Assembly (NCBI GenBank): GCA_937957975.1
Contig: CALFFK010000089.1
Span: 1 to 39,798, forward strand
Source of the DNA: an uncultured Neomegalonema sp.
Lineage (GTDB): Bacteria > Pseudomonadota > Alphaproteobacteria > Rhodobacterales > Rhodobacteraceae
DNA length: 39,798 bases
Direction: 5' to 3'
Shown: positions 37,451-39,798 of the stretch, one piece after another
How positions within the stretch are numbered: position 1 is the stretch's first letter
Layout of the letters: the number at the start of each line of letters is the position of its first letter
The notes under the pieces: generated by a model
The model's database searches: none
The model's input: the letters and a program-made list of their open reading frames with translations, nothing else
Told to the model about the DNA's origin: nothing
Position numbers and translations under genes: made by a program

Positions 37451-38620
37451 CTAAACCTGAAGTGCGGCTACCGCTGCCTCGACACCGCCTTTCGTAAAGG
37501 GTGCGCCCATCTTTGTCAGGGCCAGTTCTATTGTCCCCAATGTGCCGAGAATCATCGGCTCATTGACATGACCCATATGGCCGATACGGAAAGTGGAATC
37601 CGCGTCCATGCCAATACCAAGGCCAAGCGTGACATTAAGATCATCTTCACAGACACGGCGCACGGCCTGAGCGTCGATATCGCCGGTCAGGATTGTGGTG
37701 ACGGCGTTCGAGCGTGCGACTTCTTCCACGATATTGCATTCGATAGAGCCACCCTGCCCCCAATGCGCGACCGCAGCACGGACGGCGCTGGCGATGCGGG
37801 CATGGCGGGCGAAAATGGCATCCTTGCCTTCTTCGGCCATCATATCCAGCGCCTCGCGCAGACCATAGATATGTTGTACCGGAGCCGTTCCACAGAACAA
37901 TTTATAGTACATGTCCGGTTCGGCACGCGGCAGCCAATCCCAATATGCGCTGCTGCAACCCCGCTCTCGCCGGATCGTCATCGCCTTGTCATTTGCGAAA
38001 ACGAAGCCGAGTCCGGGGGGCGTCATCAGGCCTTTTTGACAGGCCGCAACCATCACATCCACGCCCCAGGCGTCCATATTGAAAGGCACGCAGCCAAAAC
38101 ATGCGATGCAATCGACCATTAGCAAAGCCGGATGCCCGACAGCATCCATCGCCCGCCGAATTGCTTCAATATCGTTCCAGACGCCCGTCGCCGTATCAAC
38201 CTGCACGACCAGAATCGCACGGATGGCGTGGTTTGTATCCTCGCGCAGTCGCGCCTCAACCATTCCCGGATCAACTCCGCGCCGGGGTGGAGCCAGCACT
38301 GTATGCACAACTGCACCCATCTGCGCCGCCATATTTCCCCAACCAACAGCGAAACGACCCGATTCGAGCACCAGCACTTCATCACCCGAATGGATGGTAT
38401 TGGCGAGCGTACCTTCCCATGCGCCATGGCCATTGGCGATATACATGATCGCTTCGCCAGTGGTTCCAGCCAGGGCCTTGAGATCGGGAAAAAGGCTGTG
38501 CGTCGTCTCGATCAACGGCCCTTCATAGATGTTGACCATGGGCACGTTCATCGCGCGCATTACCCGGTCTGGGATTACCGTCGGGCCGGGTATGGCTAGG
38601 AAGTGTCGTCCGGTCTGCAT
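37451..38620 (-). CDS. Class V aminotransferase, serine/alanine-glyoxylate type
   Basis: The 389-residue PLP enzyme resembles serine-glyoxylate and alanine-glyoxylate aminotransferases. It starts FLAIPGPTVIPDRVMRAM and shows YIANGHGAWEGTLAN, VQVDTATGVWND, VDCIACFGCVPFNMDAWGVDV, and AACQKGLMTPPGLGFV, with the PLP lysine in CQKG. The C-terminal SNAVTTILTGDIDA and RIGHMGHVNEPMIL fit. The serine cycle or photorespiratory type substrates are likely but an aspartate-like or other donor cannot be excluded. GAGGAAAG precedes the ATG. It is 10 bases downstream of dsbB on the same strand. Confidence 0.9.
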   Translation of the reverse strand: MQTGRHFLAIPGPTVIPDRVMRAMNVPMVNIYEGPLIETTHSLFPDLKALAGTTGEAIMYIANGHGAWEGTLANTIHSGDEVLVLESGRFAVGWGNMAAQMGAVVHTVLAPPRRGVDPGMVEARLREDTNHAIRAILVVQVDTATGVWNDIEAIRRAMDAVGHPALLMVDCIACFGCVPFNMDAWGVDVMVAACQKGLMTPPGLGFVFANDKAMTIRRERGCSSAYWDWLPRAEPDMYYKLFCGTAPVQHIYGLREALDMMAEEGKDAIFARHARIASAVRAAVAHWGQGGSIECNIVEEVARSNAVTTILTGDIDAQAVRRVCEDDLNVTLGLGIGMDADSTFRIGHMGHVNEPMILGTLGTIELALTKMGAPFTKGGVEAAVAALQV

Positions 38621-38630
38621 CGTTCTTTCC

Positions 38631-39119
38631 TCAATCCCTGGGCCGTACTCGTGCTACGCCAATCGCACAAAGCGTCATAAAGCCAAGCGCCAGCAGGACA
38701 TTCCAGTTCGCCATGCTCAGGCCGAGAAACTCCCAGACGATCTCATCACAACGCGGAACAGAGTTACCTCCGGCAGCGGCCGCCGCCAGAGCCGCCGGAT
38801 CGAAAGTGTTAGAAACCGTACTGCCTGAGCAGGTTGGCAACCCTTCCCACAGCTTTCGCTCTACGCCCGAATGAAATACCGCAGCGCCCGCTTCAAACAA
38901 AAAGCCGAGCGCAGCTATCGCGCCGAATGTTACCCTGCCAGCCCGGCTTGCAGTCAACGCGGCCAGCAACGCACCCAGAATGCCCACCCCAAGGCCATAA
39001 CGCTGCCAAATGCACAAAGCGCAAGGGGCCAACCCTTCAACATATTGAAAGTAAAGCGCCGCAGCAAAGGTCATTGCTCCCGCTAGCGCTGCACTCAGGA
39101 AAAGTGTTCTAGACGACAT
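38631..39119 (-). CDS. dsbB: Disulfide bond formation protein DsbB family
   Basis: The 162-residue inner-membrane protein transfers electrons from DsbA to quinone. It has four hydrophobic helices and both cysteine pairs: C33 and C36 in APCALCIWQRYG, and C97 with C124 in PTCSGS and PRCDE in the second periplasmic loop. The Arg in WQRYG, near the quinone site, is present. The ATG overlaps the stop of the YqaA-like gene by 11 bases, so the two are coupled. No dsbA is in the window. Confidence 0.93.
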   Translation of the reverse strand: MSSRTLFLSAALAGAMTFAAALYFQYVEGLAPCALCIWQRYGLGVGILGALLAALTASRAGRVTFGAIAALGFLFEAGAAVFHSGVERKLWEGLPTCSGSTVSNTFDPAALAAAAAGGNSVPRCDEIVWEFLGLSMANWNVLLALGFMTLCAIGVARVRPRD

Positions 39120-39690
39120 ATTTCAACACCACAAATCCTCCAATCAAGACGGCGAACGCAAGAAGCGTCACCAGCCCAAGCCGTCGTTCGATAAACGCCC
39201 GAACCGGGGTTCCAAAGCGACGCAACAAGGCAGCGATCAGGAAAAAGCGGAAACCACGCCCAAGCAAGCAAACGATAACGAATAACGCGAAGTTCATCTG
39301 GAGCAGACCACTCACGATAGTCGTCACCTTGAACGGAAACGGTGTAATCGCGCCGATAGCGACTGCAAGAACGCCATGATCGGTGTAAAGAGCCTTAAAT
39401 TCCTCGTAGCGGTCAGCCTTGCCATAGAATTCAAGCAACTGGATACCCACTGTATCGTAAAACAGATATCCAATGGCATAACCCAGTACAGCCCCCGCCA
39501 CCGAAGCCAAAAGCGCGACTCCCGCCACCAGCCATGCGCGATGCGGGGCGGCAACGATCATCGGGATCATCAGGGCTTCTTGCGGGATGGGAAAGAACGA
39601 GCTTTCCGCAAAGGCGATAATCGCAAGAATGAAGAGAGCGTGAGGCGATTCAGCCTTATCCACCGTCCAATCGTACATCCGCCTTAGCAT
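39109..39690 (-). CDS. YqaA/DedA-related membrane protein
   Basis: About 193 residues from the ATG at 39690 (MLRRMYDWTVDKAESPHAL); upstream frame is open but does not resemble the family. It has five to six hydrophobic segments and the family motifs FAESSFFPIPQEALMIPM, VAGAVLGYAIGYLFYDTVG, and GAITPFPFKVTTIVSGLLQMNF, typical of YqaA and the wider DedA/VTT group, probably lipid-scramblase-like. The last 11 bases overlap dsbB. Bases 39691-39798 upstream show no gene. Confidence 0.88.
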   Translation of the reverse strand: MLRRMYDWTVDKAESPHALFILAIIAFAESSFFPIPQEALMIPMIVAAPHRAWLVAGVALLASVAGAVLGYAIGYLFYDTVGIQLLEFYGKADRYEEFKALYTDHGVLAVAIGAITPFPFKVTTIVSGLLQMNFALFVIVCLLGRGFRFFLIAALLRRFGTPVRAFIERRLGLVTLLAFAVLIGGFVVLKYVV

Positions 39691-39798
39691 CACATCACTC
39701 GCCTTTTTTCGTGCAATGATCGTGTACGCGCTGGAATGATTAAACGAAACTGCTTTGTACGCTTGCACGAACCGATTTCATCGCTATTTTACGCGTCG

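Overview
This is a chromosomal window from an alphaproteobacterium of moderate G+C content. It is mostly ordinary housekeeping and stress-defence genes. No tRNA, rRNA, insertion sequence, phage gene or CRISPR array was seen. The lineage call rests on the suf gene order (rrf2/iscR, cysteine desulfurase, sufB, sufC, sufD, YIP1-like protein, sufS), the eno-ftsB pair, the divergent anmK/tyrS pair and an Irr-type iron box. All of these recall Rhodobacterales and their relatives, but genus cannot be set from the sequence.

Layout. 1-743: the 3' end of groEL and its terminator. 769-4678: a minus-strand group with a type I secretion ABC transporter and its membrane fusion protein, followed by two small exported proteins that share an acidic DDDDNDD tail. 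4813-6603: enolase, an FtsB-like divisome protein and a 52-residue membrane protein. 6604-6919: a very AT-rich spacer. 6920-14699: a cyclic-nucleotide-binding/EAL protein, an isobutyryl-CoA dehydrogenase-like enzyme, UDP-glucose dehydrogenase, a YigZ/IMPACT protein, katG and oxyR. 14837-21590: pccB, a thioredoxin-like protein, a UvrD/PcrA helicase, a two-subunit aconitase X and a Coq10/RatA START protein. 21688-25419: a 1243-residue RTX protein. 25725-34164: the suf operon. 34348-39690: an alpha/beta hydrolase, anmK, tyrS, a class V aminotransferase, dsbB and a YqaA-like membrane protein.

How parts fit together. OxyR is encoded just upstream of katG. The 101-base gap holds a four-part OxyR-type site directly abutting a -35/-10 pair, so katG probably has its own peroxide-induced promoter. 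The suf promoter carries two overlapping operator-like sites: an IscR/Rrf2-type TTGAC-N7-GTCGG over the -35, and a perfect Irr-type TTAGAA-TCG-TTCTAA over the -10. Iron-sulfur status and iron/haem status may therefore both act there. The RTX protein ends in the DFIL-type tail used by PrtD/PrtE-like exporters, and such an exporter pair lies about 17 kb away. It is a plausible but unproven partner.

The less usual content is: a Uma2-family protein and two uncharacterised membrane proteins inside the suf operon; the pair of acidic-tailed small exported proteins; a hairpin that would bury the Shine-Dalgarno of the acyl-CoA dehydrogenase; a CX4C thioredoxin-like protein; and a perfect palindrome just upstream of pccB. 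I did not find a clearly new multi-gene system. The suf insert and the acidic-tailed pair are the best candidates for undescribed biology.
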